A DNA stretch of 59,735 bases from an uncultured Acidobacteriia bacterium (GCA_903882645.1 CAIRXZ010000247.1:1-59735), one strand, 5' to 3'. Positions 9,068-16,119 are shown, numbered from the stretch's first letter. Notes: generated from the sequence alone by a model not told the origin. A program made the numbers and translations.

Positions 9068-10546
9068 TCAGCGGCTCCCCGCGGCCGCCGGCGGCGCAAC
9101 CGCCGCCGCGCCCGCGGTCTCCCCGGAAACCGCCGAATCCCCGCGCTTGTGCGCCACGGCGATCAGGGTAAGGCCCGGCCATGGCATCACGCGGTCCACC
9201 CGTCTCCAAAGCCAGATCGTTTTGTCGAAGGTTTTGAGCACCGCTTTGTTGATGGTCTTCGCGCGGAGCACCTTGCTGTACGCCCACCATGGCGGCGCTC
9301 CGGCTTTGTTGAAGCTGTGGATTCTCTCGACGGCGAACCCCTGCGACTCCAGCAACAGCCGCAGTCCCGCCGCGTTGTAGCGGCGCTTATGCCCCAGGCT
9401 TCGATCGAGGGTCCCGAACAGGGCCGGCCCGTTGGGAACCAGAATCACCACGCCTCCGTCCGGCTTCAATGCCGCGCCCATGAAAGCCAGCACGCGGTCC
9501 GGATGTTCGACATACTCGAGAACGTTCAAGCAAAGGACGGTGTTGAAACAGCGTTCCAGGCCGGCCCAGTCTTCGGGAACCTCCGGATCGATACGCCGTA
9601 CCACGACGTTAGGGGCGCGCAGAAAACGGTTGCGCAGCGCGTGCAGGTGTAAGGCGTCTTTTTCCCCGGCCATGTAGAGCGTGCGCTTGCCCATCAGTCT
9701 TCCAGCCATGTTCCCGATTCCAGCGCCGATTTCCAGCACCTCGTCGCCAACGTTCCGGCGGAGTTTTCTAGCCAGCCAGCTCAAATACTGGGGCGTGCCG
9801 GTTAGATTGTTGAGCACCCCGCGGCCGTATGGCGCGGAGTATAGATCGTCGATGATCCAGAACTTCAAAATGACGCCCAGCGCCCTGAAACCGTCCTTCC
9901 AGCCGATCTTCTTGCCTTCCTCGTAGGTGCGGCCATGATAGCTGATGGGCACTTCGTAAATACGCAGTTTCCGTTTGGCGCTCTTCATGACGATCTCCGG
10001 CTCGAAACCAAAACGGTTGGAGCGGATCGGGATGCTTTTCAGCAGGTCCGAACGAAAGACCTTGTAGCAGGTTTCCATGTCCGTGATGTTGAGATTGCAG
10101 AACATATTGGAAACCAGCGTGAGCCATTTGTTGATCACGGAGTGCCAGAAGGGAAGAACGCGGCTCTGCCCGCCCGCCATGTACCGGGACCCGAAAACCG
10201 CGTCCGCGCGGCCATCCAGCAACGGCTGCAACAGGCGAGGGTACTCCGCGGGGTCGTACTCCAGATCGGCGTCTTGAATCAGCGAGAAATCGCCCGACGC
10301 TTTTTCGGCCGCCGCGCGCACCGCCGCGCCCTTCCCGCGGTTCTCCGGTTGCCGGTACAGCCGGATTTGCGGAAATTGAGCCGCGAACCGTTGCAGCGTA
10401 TCCCACGTGCCATCGGTTGAGCAGTCGTCCACGATCACGATTTCCCGCTCCATGTTCTCGGGCAATGGAGCGTTCAGCACCAGTGAAATGCACCGCCCGA
10501 CGACCGTGCGTTCGTTGTAGACCGGCATCAGGACGGACAATTTCAT
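9068..10546 (-). CDS. Fusion: DPM1-like GT2 glycosyltransferase plus SAM methyltransferase
   Basis: A protein of about 492 residues from ATG 10546 ('MKLSVLMPVYNERTVV'); an in-frame ATG at 10588 adds 14 residues. The N-terminal 240 residues are a family 2 glycosyltransferase of the polyprenol-phosphate mannose/glucose synthase type ('IVIVDDCSTDGT', 'IQDADLEYDPAEYP', 'FEPEIVMKSAKRKLRIYEVPISYHGR'). After a linker ('YLSWLARKLRRNVGDEVLEI') comes a class I methyltransferase with 'EIGAGIGNMAGRLM' and 'NVLEYVEHPDRVL'. A single polypeptide could thus make a polyprenyl-phosphate sugar and methylate a product, but coupling is inference. It lies just downstream of hldA on the same strand. Confidence 0.8.
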   Translation of the reverse strand: MKLSVLMPVYNERTVVGRCISLVLNAPLPENMEREIVIVDDCSTDGTWDTLQRFAAQFPQIRLYRQPENRGKGAAVRAAAEKASGDFSLIQDADLEYDPAEYPRLLQPLLDGRADAVFGSRYMAGGQSRVLPFWHSVINKWLTLVSNMFCNLNITDMETCYKVFRSDLLKSIPIRSNRFGFEPEIVMKSAKRKLRIYEVPISYHGRTYEEGKKIGWKDGFRALGVILKFWIIDDLYSAPYGRGVLNNLTGTPQYLSWLARKLRRNVGDEVLEIGAGIGNMAGRLMGKRTLYMAGEKDALHLHALRNRFLRAPNVVVRRIDPEVPEDWAGLERCFNTVLCLNVLEYVEHPDRVLAFMGAALKPDGGVVILVPNGPALFGTLDRSLGHKRRYNAAGLRLLLESQGFAVERIHSFNKAGAPPWWAYSKVLRAKTINKAVLKTFDKTIWLWRRVDRVMPWPGLTLIAVAHKRGDSAVSGETAGAAAVAPPAAAGSR

Positions 10547-10646
10547 AAGCTTGCTGGTTTTGGTGGAGGCTGGCTCGAAAGAACACATCCCTTCCGGCGC
10601 AAACCACTAGTTTAGCTCCGTGCCGGAAAGCTCCAGCCCCCGCTGT

Positions 10647-10676
10647 GTAGGAGTCGGGCATGCCCGACCCGAAGCC
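10647..10676. repeat. Dispersed palindrome (gtcgggcatgcccgac)
   Basis: The perfect 16-bp palindrome at 10653-10668 is embedded in 'gtaggagtcgggcatgcccg'. Near-identical copies lie at 52891-52916, and shorter ones at 2137-2160 and 26856-26865. All are between genes or at gene ends, which fits a REP-like or terminator-like element family. A T9-G7 homopolymer run follows at 10695-10710. Confidence 0.75.
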
Positions 10677-10728
10677 TTGACGAACGAAGCGAAGTTTTTT
10701 TTTGGGGGGGCCCGCTTCCCTGCCCCGC

Positions 10729-11232
10729 TCATCCCACCGTGGCCAGCCGCTCAAACCGGTCCCGGTCGTTGCCGATCGCCATCGCCAGGGCCAGCAGCTT
10801 CTCCAGGGCCTCGGTGGCGGTCCCGAAACAGACCGTGATCTGCCCCGGGACAACCGCCACGCCCTCCGGCAGGCCCTCGAACCTCTGGCCCAGAACCGCC
10901 ATCGGAGCTTCAACCAAAACCCGCGGGCGCCGCAGCAGGTCCTCGCGCAGTTTCTCCAACTGCTCCCCAAGCCGGCGTTGCCGGCGCCGTTCATAATATG
11001 CTTTTTCACCAGCCGCCAAGCGCCGCAGATGGTCGAGGATTGCTTCGCGCCGCGCAAGACCGTTCCTGCCGATTTGGCGGGTAACGCACGGGGCCAGAAT
11101 CTGCTGGGCCCGGCGCCTGCCGACCCCGAGCGCCTGTTCGAGCATGGGACGATCTACCCAGGAATCGGGAAGTTCGCCCAGAGCCTTGGCGATTTCTTCT
11201 AAACGCCCGCACCAAGTAGGCTTATCCGGCAT
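10729..11232 (-). CDS. Hypothetical protein with possible HTH segment
   Basis: A 167-residue protein of unknown function. Residues about 25-50 ('SWVDRPMLEQALGVGRRRAQ') read like a helix-turn-helix, followed by a strongly charged helical stretch ('EKAYYERRRQRRLGEQLEKL'). The C-terminal part, 'GVAVVPGQITVCFGTATEAL', looks like a small alpha/beta fold. No catalytic motif is visible. It is transcribed divergently from the tyrosine recombinase, and the spacer holds two inverted repeats, so it may regulate or assist the recombinase. That role is a guess from position alone. Confidence 0.6.
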   Translation of the reverse strand: MPDKPTWCGRLEEIAKALGELPDSWVDRPMLEQALGVGRRRAQQILAPCVTRQIGRNGLARREAILDHLRRLAAGEKAYYERRRQRRLGEQLEKLREDLLRRPRVLVEAPMAVLGQRFEGLPEGVAVVPGQITVCFGTATEALEKLLALAMAIGNDRDRFERLATVG

Positions 11233-11248
11233 TAGATCGTCCAGCCAG

Positions 11249-11272
11249 AATCATAGCACGCTAGGTATGATT
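11249..11272. promoter_or_regulatory. 24-bp inverted repeat upstream of recombinase
   Basis: Perfect 7-bp arms AATCATA / TATGATT are separated by 10 bp, and the spacer itself contains TAGC-ac-GCTA with part of the arm. It lies in the divergent spacer between the HTH-like gene (start 11232) and the recombinase. It could be an operator or a recombination core site. Confidence 0.5.
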
Positions 11273-11359
11273 ATGCGCGTATGCGAATTATGACGGAATT
11301 GATAGCTGTTGAGCCATATTGGAACCAGCCAAACCCGCCGCCCGCATTCGGTTATGAAC

Positions 11360-11383
11360 GCACGATAATTAGACATATCGTGC
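11360..11383. promoter_or_regulatory. 24-bp inverted repeat, candidate recombinase core site or operator
   Basis: Perfect 8-bp arms GCACGATA / TATCGTGC flank the 8-bp spacer ATTAGACA, ending 14 bases before the recombinase ATG at 11398. The arm-spacer-arm layout resembles tyrosine-recombinase core sites, and the overall length is the same as the other inverted repeat at 11249-11272. An operator for autoregulation is equally possible. Confidence 0.5.
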
Positions 11384-11397
11384 TATCGTGGATTCGC

Positions 11398-12282
11398 ATG
11401 GATCAGCTCATTGTAGGAGCTTCTGCCAGGCCCGCGCCGGCCCATGGCAGTCCGCAAGAGGCCGAAGTGATCCATGTCTGGCTCTCCACCAAGATCAGCA
11501 GCGCCACCCGCCGCGCCTACGCCGCTGAAATCGCGCGCTTTTTGACCTGTGTCCGGAGGCCTATCGCTTCGGTCACGCTCGCGGACATGCAGCTTTACGC
11601 TGAAACGCTGGCGCGGAGCGGCCTCAAGACTGCCAGCCAGAACCGGGCGCTCACCAGTGTCAAGTCGCTGCTTTCATTCGCTCAGGAGACCGGCTATCTG
11701 GCTTATAATGTTGGGGTTGCAGTCAAACTCCGCCCCTATCCCGATGCCTTGGCGCAACGTTTTCTCGAAGAGAGCGAAGTGGCCAAACTCATCGAGGCCG
11801 CACCCGTTGGCCGGGACCGGGTGCTCTTGAAGCTTCTGTATGTTTCCGGCGTCCGCGTCGGCGAACTGTGCGGCTTGAAATGGTGCGATGCCCTGCCCCG
11901 CCAGGCGGGTGGCCAGATCACGGTATTCGGAAAGGGTGGTAAGACCAGAACGATTCTGTTGAAGCCAAACGTCTGGCAGCAACTCCTGTCGCTCCAGGGA
12001 GCGGCCCGCGCGGTCAATCCCCTGTTCCGCAGCCGGAAAGGAGGCGGTCAGATCGATTCCTCTCAGGTCCGCCGCATCGTGTACGCCGCCGCCCGCAAAG
12101 CCGGCCTGGAGAAGAAAGTGTCGCCCCACTGGCTGCGCCATGCCCACGCCAGCCACGCTCTGGAGCGAGGCGCCCCCCTCCACCTGGTCCAGGCTACCCT
12201 CGGGCACGCCTCCATCGCTACGACTGGGCGCTACCTCCATGCCCGGCCCACCGACAGCTCCAGCTTCTATTTGCCCGATTGA
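11398..12282 (+). CDS. Tyrosine recombinase, XerC/XerD-like integrase
   Basis: Starting at ATG 11398 gives 294 residues, the usual Xer length. An in-frame ATG at 11281 adds 39 residues with no family resemblance and crosses the inverted repeat. The N-terminal SAM-like core-binding domain ('TRRAYAAEIARFLTCV') is followed by the catalytic domain with Arg in 'SGVRVGELCGL', Lys in 'VFGKGGKTRTI', 'HWLRHAHASH' (His-x-x-Arg), 'LGHASIATTGRYLH' (His and nucleophile Tyr). All catalytic residues are present, so the enzyme should be active. It probably integrates, excises or resolves dimers of the neighbouring replicon. It ends 33 bases before a TACCGTA repeat pair and converges with rep. Confidence 0.88.
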   Translation: MDQLIVGASARPAPAHGSPQEAEVIHVWLSTKISSATRRAYAAEIARFLTCVRRPIASVTLADMQLYAETLARSGLKTASQNRALTSVKSLLSFAQETGYLAYNVGVAVKLRPYPDALAQRFLEESEVAKLIEAAPVGRDRVLLKLLYVSGVRVGELCGLKWCDALPRQAGGQITVFGKGGKTRTILLKPNVWQQLLSLQGAARAVNPLFRSRKGGGQIDSSQVRRIVYAAARKAGLEKKVSPHWLRHAHASHALERGAPLHLVQATLGHASIATTGRYLHARPTDSSSFYLPD

Positions 12283-12314
12283 GCGATTTGCCGGAAGTTC
12301 GATAGCTAATCTTA

Positions 12315-12339
12315 TACCGTAGCGCGATCTTGTACGGTA
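12315..12339. repeat. TACCGTA repeat pair (array A)
   Basis: TACCGTA at 12315 and its reverse form TACGGTA at 12333 start exactly 18 bp apart, in the 64-bp spacer between the convergent recombinase and rep genes. The surrounding words 'gatagct..cttataccgtagc' and 'cttgtacgg' recur around 20438-20470 in the same orientation, so the two ends of the replicon block share this sequence. Confidence 0.85.
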
Positions 12340-12346
12340 GCACTTT

Positions 12347-13870
12347 TCAGAACAGGCTTCCCGCTTTTTGCTGCGTGAATTCCTCGAAACTCGGCAGGTC
12401 GAGCTCGCCCGCCACCTCCTCTCGCAGTTTTCGCAGCGCGAATCCACGAAGCGTTGGTTCCGGCCAGCGGTATTGCGGGGCTCCCGCCTGAATGCGAGTC
12501 ATGTGATCGCGAATGCGCCGTTCGATGGTCGGCTCCGCCATCTTGTTCTTCATGTGCTGGTCGGTCTCTTCGATCAAGAAGGCCTCGTAGCGCTCCCGCT
12601 GTTCGTACATCTCGAGTTCGCGCTGGGCCTCTCGCGCGCGGCTTTCCAAATCGCGCTGTTGCGCTTGCTCCCGGAGCGTGCGCTTGTGCGTGGTCTCGAA
12701 GCTGGCCGGCACCGGATAATTACAGGCCAGGAGGTACACGTAAAACCCGGGTGGATTCAGGATCGGTTCGCGGGTCCGTTCCTTCCGCTTCACTTCCGTA
12801 TCGCCCCATTCGATCTGATCCATCGCCGGCTGTTCTTCCGGAAGGTCGATCAGCAGTTGGCGGGCGCGATCTTCTCGAACGCCCCGCTCCGCAAGCGCTC
12901 TCAAAAGCTCGTTCTGACGCGCGCTGAGCAAGCCGGCTCTGTCGGGATTCTCCGCGTTGCGAATATCGGCCGCGCTGACGAAAGCGCTGCCCGCCCACAG
13001 GCAGAGTTTGTAATCCAGGTCATCGGTGGTCTTCGCCAGATCCCAGCTCGAAAGAAAACCTTTCTCCCGGAGTTCCTCAAGACTTGGCCCGAGTTGCTGT
13101 CTGATCCGGGACAGCGCCTTGAAGCATTGCAGGCCTAACAGCGAGCACAAATCGGAATATTTTCTTTCGGCGCACTGGTCCCGGCGGCTGGCATAAAACC
13201 AGATCTGGAGCAACGGTACCAGGGCTTTGGCAATGTGCGATTGAAGAGTTCTGTAGACGTCGTAGTCGATCGGCAGCGTGTGGCGATTGTTGACGTTCTC
13301 GAGTTGCCATTCGCTCAGCCAAACGTAGTTCTCCTCCGCGACCGTGCCGTCTTCGAGAACCTCGCCAATGGCCACCGATCGCTGAAAAACGTGGAAAAGA
13401 TCGCGGGCGTATTTCTTTCTGCCGGCGAAGTAAACCACCCCCTCCGATTCCACGCCCGTAAGCGTCATACGCCTCAGCCATTCCCAAATCTCGCGGTAGT
13501 TCCTGCCGCCATCGGTCATTCCAAGTATTTCAATCATCGCCGCCGAGGAGAACTGCACCGGATTGGCAACCAACCCTTGCTGCTTGCGAATCTGCTCTAT
13601 GATCTTCTGGAAAGCAAAGTACTTGTCTTGATCGGCGGTGGTCGGCAGCCCGAGCTCCGCGGCAGGGTAAATCGTCGCTTTCGCCTGCACTCGCTGGCCG
13701 TCGTCCGTGCGAACTTGAAGGGCGACGGTTTTCGAGGCGGTCCGGAGTCTCTTGCTGGACGGAGTGAAAAAACCGAATGTGTTTACGTTCTTCTCCACAC
13801 GCACAATCGTTCGAGCCGTGTTTGGGGCAATGGGAAGCAAAAGTTGCTGACGGGTACGTGGCCGGCGCAT
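12347..13870 (-). CDS. Plasmid-type replication initiator (RPA family)
   Basis: About 507 residues from ATG 13870 ('MRRPRTRQQ'). The reading frame stays open to 13954, but that extension (Cys- and Asn-rich) looks non-coding. The central region has 'GRNYREIWEWLRRM', 'EENYVWLSEWQLENVN', 'LPIDYDVYRTLQSHIAKALV' and 'IWFYASRRDQCAERKYSDLC', matching the replication initiator protein A (RPA) family of plasmid Rep proteins, which bind origin repeats with winged-helix domains. The last 150 residues are a charged, probably coiled-coil region ('REAQRELEMYEQRERYEAFL') and an unrecognised tail. Its upstream region carries an AT-rich tract and 22-bp spaced repeats, the usual arrangement for an iteron origin. 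Confidence 0.82.
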   Translation of the reverse strand: MRRPRTRQQLLLPIAPNTARTIVRVEKNVNTFGFFTPSSKRLRTASKTVALQVRTDDGQRVQAKATIYPAAELGLPTTADQDKYFAFQKIIEQIRKQQGLVANPVQFSSAAMIEILGMTDGGRNYREIWEWLRRMTLTGVESEGVVYFAGRKKYARDLFHVFQRSVAIGEVLEDGTVAEENYVWLSEWQLENVNNRHTLPIDYDVYRTLQSHIAKALVPLLQIWFYASRRDQCAERKYSDLCSLLGLQCFKALSRIRQQLGPSLEELREKGFLSSWDLAKTTDDLDYKLCLWAGSAFVSAADIRNAENPDRAGLLSARQNELLRALAERGVREDRARQLLIDLPEEQPAMDQIEWGDTEVKRKERTREPILNPPGFYVYLLACNYPVPASFETTHKRTLREQAQQRDLESRAREAQRELEMYEQRERYEAFLIEETDQHMKNKMAEPTIERRIRDHMTRIQAGAPQYRWPEPTLRGFALRKLREEVAGELDLPSFEEFTQQKAGSLF

Positions 13871-14014
13871 GGAGTTCATTAGCATCGTGTCACAAGGCAT
13901 GCAGCAAAAACAAGAACTGTTCTGAATGTTGTTTGTTAATACTATGAACAACACATATAAAAACCTGTGACATTCCGCAAGCCGTTGAAATAACAGACGT
14001 TAATGATGTTTTCG

Positions 14015-14117
14015 TTACGTTGAAGTACGGGGATTCTTACGTTGGGGTACGGTATGCCTTACGTTCTAGTACGGAAAGTTTCCTTTGCGGTACGGAATAC
14101 CTTACTTTGGAGTGCGG
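14015..14117. repeat. Iteron array B1, 22-bp pitch
   Basis: Five copies of a 16-mer close to TTACGTTgaaGTACGG start at 14015, 14037, 14059, 14080 and 14102 (steps of 22, 22, 21 and 22 bp). The first two and third differ only in the three middle bases (gaa, ggg, cta); the fourth and fifth are more diverged. A sixth exact copy of the first lies at 14180-14195. They sit 145 bp upstream of the proposed rep start and read as Rep-binding iterons. Confidence 0.85.
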
Positions 14118-14199
14118 ATGAAGCGGCAGGTTGGACCCCTGGCGGTGCGTTCCATTGGCTCGCTGCCCCGTACTTGGTTTTACGTTGAAGTACGGACGC

Positions 14200-14242
14200 A
14201 GCGGTATATCAATGTTATACCGTATTCGACACTTCTACCGTA
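14200..14242. repeat. TACCGTA repeats, 18-bp pitch (array B2)
   Basis: TACCGTA begins at 14218 and 14236, and a partial unit AGCGGTA at 14200, all exactly 18 bp apart. This array directly follows the 22-bp iterons and precedes the small HTH gene by about 100 bp. Confidence 0.8.
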
Positions 14243-14340
14243 TCTATACGGGCTTATGCGCTAGATTCCGGCTGGCATTCCCCAGTTTCCCCACTTTTGT
14301 ATTGACGGGCAAGTCGAGAGGTCATATCATCGTTGTTCGG

Positions 14341-14553
14341 ATGCCGACTAGCACCTGGACTGAATTGCCCTACTTACGAACCGCTGAGGTGGCGGACATT
14401 CTGAGGGTCACCAAGAGGACCCTCAAGAATTGGCTTCGCCGCGGTTCGATTCCTGAGCCCCAGCGGAATCCGTCCAACCGATATCGCTTGTGGACCCTCG
14501 AGGATGTTGAGGCCGTGCGCAGGTTCTTGACCGAAAGGAACGGCGCCAAATGA
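14341..14553 (+). CDS. Small MerR/excisionase-like HTH protein
   Basis: A 70-residue protein from ATG 14341; the open frame to 14131 covers the repeats and is not used. The sequence 'YLRTAEVADILRVTKRTLKN' then 'WLRRGSIPEPQRNPSNRYRL' and 'LEDVEAVRRFL' is a textbook MerR-type/excisionase winged helix. Its stop overlaps the parA ATG by four bases (ATGA), so the two are co-translated. In many plasmids the DNA-binding domain is fused to ParA; here it appears as a separate partner, and it may repress the operon or bind the nearby repeats. An excisionase role for the recombinase is another option. Confidence 0.75.
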   Translation: MPTSTWTELPYLRTAEVADILRVTKRTLKNWLRRGSIPEPQRNPSNRYRLWTLEDVEAVRRFLTERNGAK

Positions 14554-15362
14554 TTCGACTGGTCATCTCGAATCAGCGCGGGGGGGTGGCCAAGACCACC
14601 ACGGTGGCCACCTTTGCGCGATATTTGGCGGACCGCGGGAAGCGGGTTCTGGTCATCGACACGGACCCGCAAGGGTCCATAGGGACGGTGCTGGGCCTGA
14701 AGCCCGCGAAATACCTGCACGATTTTGTGGTCTATAATCACTTGTTCAAAGATTGCATCGTCGAGGCGTGCCCGGGCGTCGACGTTCTTTGCGGGAACCG
14801 CGACACCGTGAAAACGGAAGGCCATCTGATGGGCCAAGTGGCGCGCGAATTCGTATTCAACAACCTGTTCACGCAGGTCGAGACTGGCTACGACGCCGTG
14901 CTGATCGACGTAGCCCCTTCCATCAACCTGTTGCAGACCTGCGCCATGGTGTACGGAAGATCGCTGCTGATCCCCGTCAGTATGGATCCGCTGAGTTTGC
15001 AGGGAGCCGCCGCCAGCATCGAGACTGCCCGGATGCTGAACTCCTTGATCCACATCGAAATTCAGCCGGTCGCGCTGCTTCCGGTAATGGTCGATCGCCG
15101 CCTGCAAATCACCGAAGTCGTCAGCACATCGCTGAAGGACTTGTCGGTCCGCACCAGGATTCCGCTGCTGCACGGAATCCGTACCGATACGACAGTCACG
15201 AAATGCAACAGGGCCAAGAGATTTCTAGCCGACTTCGAACCGCGTTCCAAAGCCCTTGAGGACTATCAGACGGCGTTCGAGGAATTATTGAATCTGCTCC
15301 ATGGAGAACCACGCAAGGACCAGAACGAAATCCAGGAAACCGCCGGCCCGGCCAGAGCTTGA
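14550..15362 (+). CDS. parA: ParA-family partition ATPase
   Basis: A 270-residue ParA/MinD-type ATPase. The deviant Walker A is 'NQRGGVAKTTT' at residues 8-18, Walker A' is 'VIDTDPQGS', and Walker B is 'AVLIDVAPS'. The signature lysine of the deviant Walker motif (KGGxxKTT) is Arg10 here, an unusual but conservative change. The protein would segregate the replicon by oscillating on the nucleoid with a centromere-binding partner. It overlaps the HTH gene upstream (4 bp) and the next gene downstream (62 bp), a compact operon. No canonical ParB (ParB/Srx fold) is present nearby. Confidence 0.87.
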   Translation: MIRLVISNQRGGVAKTTTVATFARYLADRGKRVLVIDTDPQGSIGTVLGLKPAKYLHDFVVYNHLFKDCIVEACPGVDVLCGNRDTVKTEGHLMGQVAREFVFNNLFTQVETGYDAVLIDVAPSINLLQTCAMVYGRSLLIPVSMDPLSLQGAAASIETARMLNSLIHIEIQPVALLPVMVDRRLQITEVVSTSLKDLSVRTRIPLLHGIRTDTTVTKCNRAKRFLADFEPRSKALEDYQTAFEELLNLLHGEPRKDQNEIQETAGPARA

Positions 15363-16068
15363 GCCAATCAGCTACGAGGAAATCATGGCCAACGCCGGCA
15401 TGTCCGGTTTTGTGTCGTTTCTCGACGCGCCGGAGCCTGGGACGACTGCCCCAACAGCGGCCGGGACGCCAGGATCGCCAGCAAGAGGCCCTGAATTTGG
15501 TACCGTATCGGAAGTGGCTACCGTAAAGGAAACGACTACCGTACAAGAACGTAAAACAGCTACCGTACAACAAAGTAACGCCGTACAACAAAGTATCGCG
15601 GTACAAGAAGCTTATACCGTCCAGGTTCATAACGCTCACGAGAGCAGGCGGTCCCGGGTGAAGCTGGCCCGTGTCGTTGAAGACGGGCACTCGCTTGCCG
15701 AACAGGAGATCTACAGGACGCTGTGGAGAGTGGGCGTGGCGGAAACCAACGATCCCGAGGCGAACCGCATTGTCCGAATCGGCTATGACAGGCTGGCTGC
15801 GCTGGTCAGGTTAAGTTGGGTGACGGTAAAGGCCAACTTGCGCAGTCTCGAGAAGAAGCTCGCCATTGATGTGGTAGCCGCCGAGGACTCCGCTAACAGG
15901 GAAGGGAAGCAATACCGCGTTTATTCCAACCCGGCAATATGGGCGCGGCGTCAATCGGCAGGGCTGCTGTGGGTCAGAAGGACGCGCGGAGTCGAATTGC
16001 TGCCGGATGCGTCGGGAGACCCCCGGGGAGAGCGACCTGCGGCTTTCCACTCCTTACACCGTACCTAA
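15301..16068 (+). CDS. Winged-helix-like protein with an internal repeat linker, candidate ParB analogue
   Basis: A 255-residue protein overlapping parA by 62 bp; ATG 15385 is a possible later start. Residues 68-111 are six-residue repeats of the form (T/A)-V-(Q/K/S)-x-x-x ('ATVQQSNAVQQSIAVQEAY'). These are the translation of seven TACCGTA-type DNA repeats at an 18/24-bp pitch. The C-terminal half, 'LAEQEIYRTLWRVG' and 'IGYDRLAALVRLSWVTVKAN' with 'LRSLEKKLAI', reads as a winged helix-turn-helix. Position after parA suggests a centromere-binding protein that could bind the repeats in its own gene. No ParB fold is recognisable, so this is inference. The last codons overlap another repeat (16057). 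Confidence 0.7.
   Translation: MENHARTRTKSRKPPARPELEPISYEEIMANAGMSGFVSFLDAPEPGTTAPTAAGTPGSPARGPEFGTVSEVATVKETTTVQERKTATVQQSNAVQQSIAVQEAYTVQVHNAHESRRSRVKLARVVEDGHSLAEQEIYRTLWRVGVAETNDPEANRIVRIGYDRLAALVRLSWVTVKANLRSLEKKLAIDVVAAEDSANREGKQYRVYSNPAIWARRQSAGLLWVRRTRGVELLPDASGDPRGERPAAFHSLHRT
15501..15621. repeat. TACCGTA repeats inside a coding sequence (array C)
   Basis: Seven heptamer units begin at 15501, 15519, 15537, 15561, 15579, 15597 and 15615 (steps 18, 18, 24, 18, 18, 18). The first four are perfect TACCGTA; the last three are CGCCGTA, CGCGGTA and TACCGTC. Every step is a multiple of three, so each unit is read in the same codon phase (..T ACC GTA). The extended word CCGTACAACAAAGTAA at 15563-15578 also occurs in non-coding DNA at 20354-20369. 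Confidence 0.92.
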
Positions 16069-16099
16069 AAACAATACGGTATTGTTAACTTGTACGGTA
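16057..16099. repeat. TACCGTA repeats (array D)
   Basis: Units CACCGTA at 16057, TACGGTA at 16075 and TACGGTA at 16093 lie exactly 18 bp apart. The first overlaps the last codons and stop of the winged-helix gene. The rest fills the 51-bp spacer to the convergent SBBP gene and contains the palindrome GTTAAC at 16084-16089. Confidence 0.85.
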
Positions 16100-16119
16100 T
16101 ACTCTTAGCTGCATACGTT

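Larger units (their letters stand above)
13915..14245. other. Predicted origin region of the plasmid-like replicon
   Basis: This gene-free stretch between rep and the small HTH gene contains, in order, an inverted repeat (TGTTGTT 13927-13933 / AACAACA 13947-13953, a possible rep operator), an AT-rich tract (about 13920-14012), five repeats at a 22-bp pitch (14015-14117), a sixth copy at 14180, and then 18-bp spaced TACCGTA units (14200-14242). A rep gene, an AT-rich tract and iterons together are the standard layout of an iteron-controlled plasmid origin. No perfect DnaA box was seen. Confidence 0.65.
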
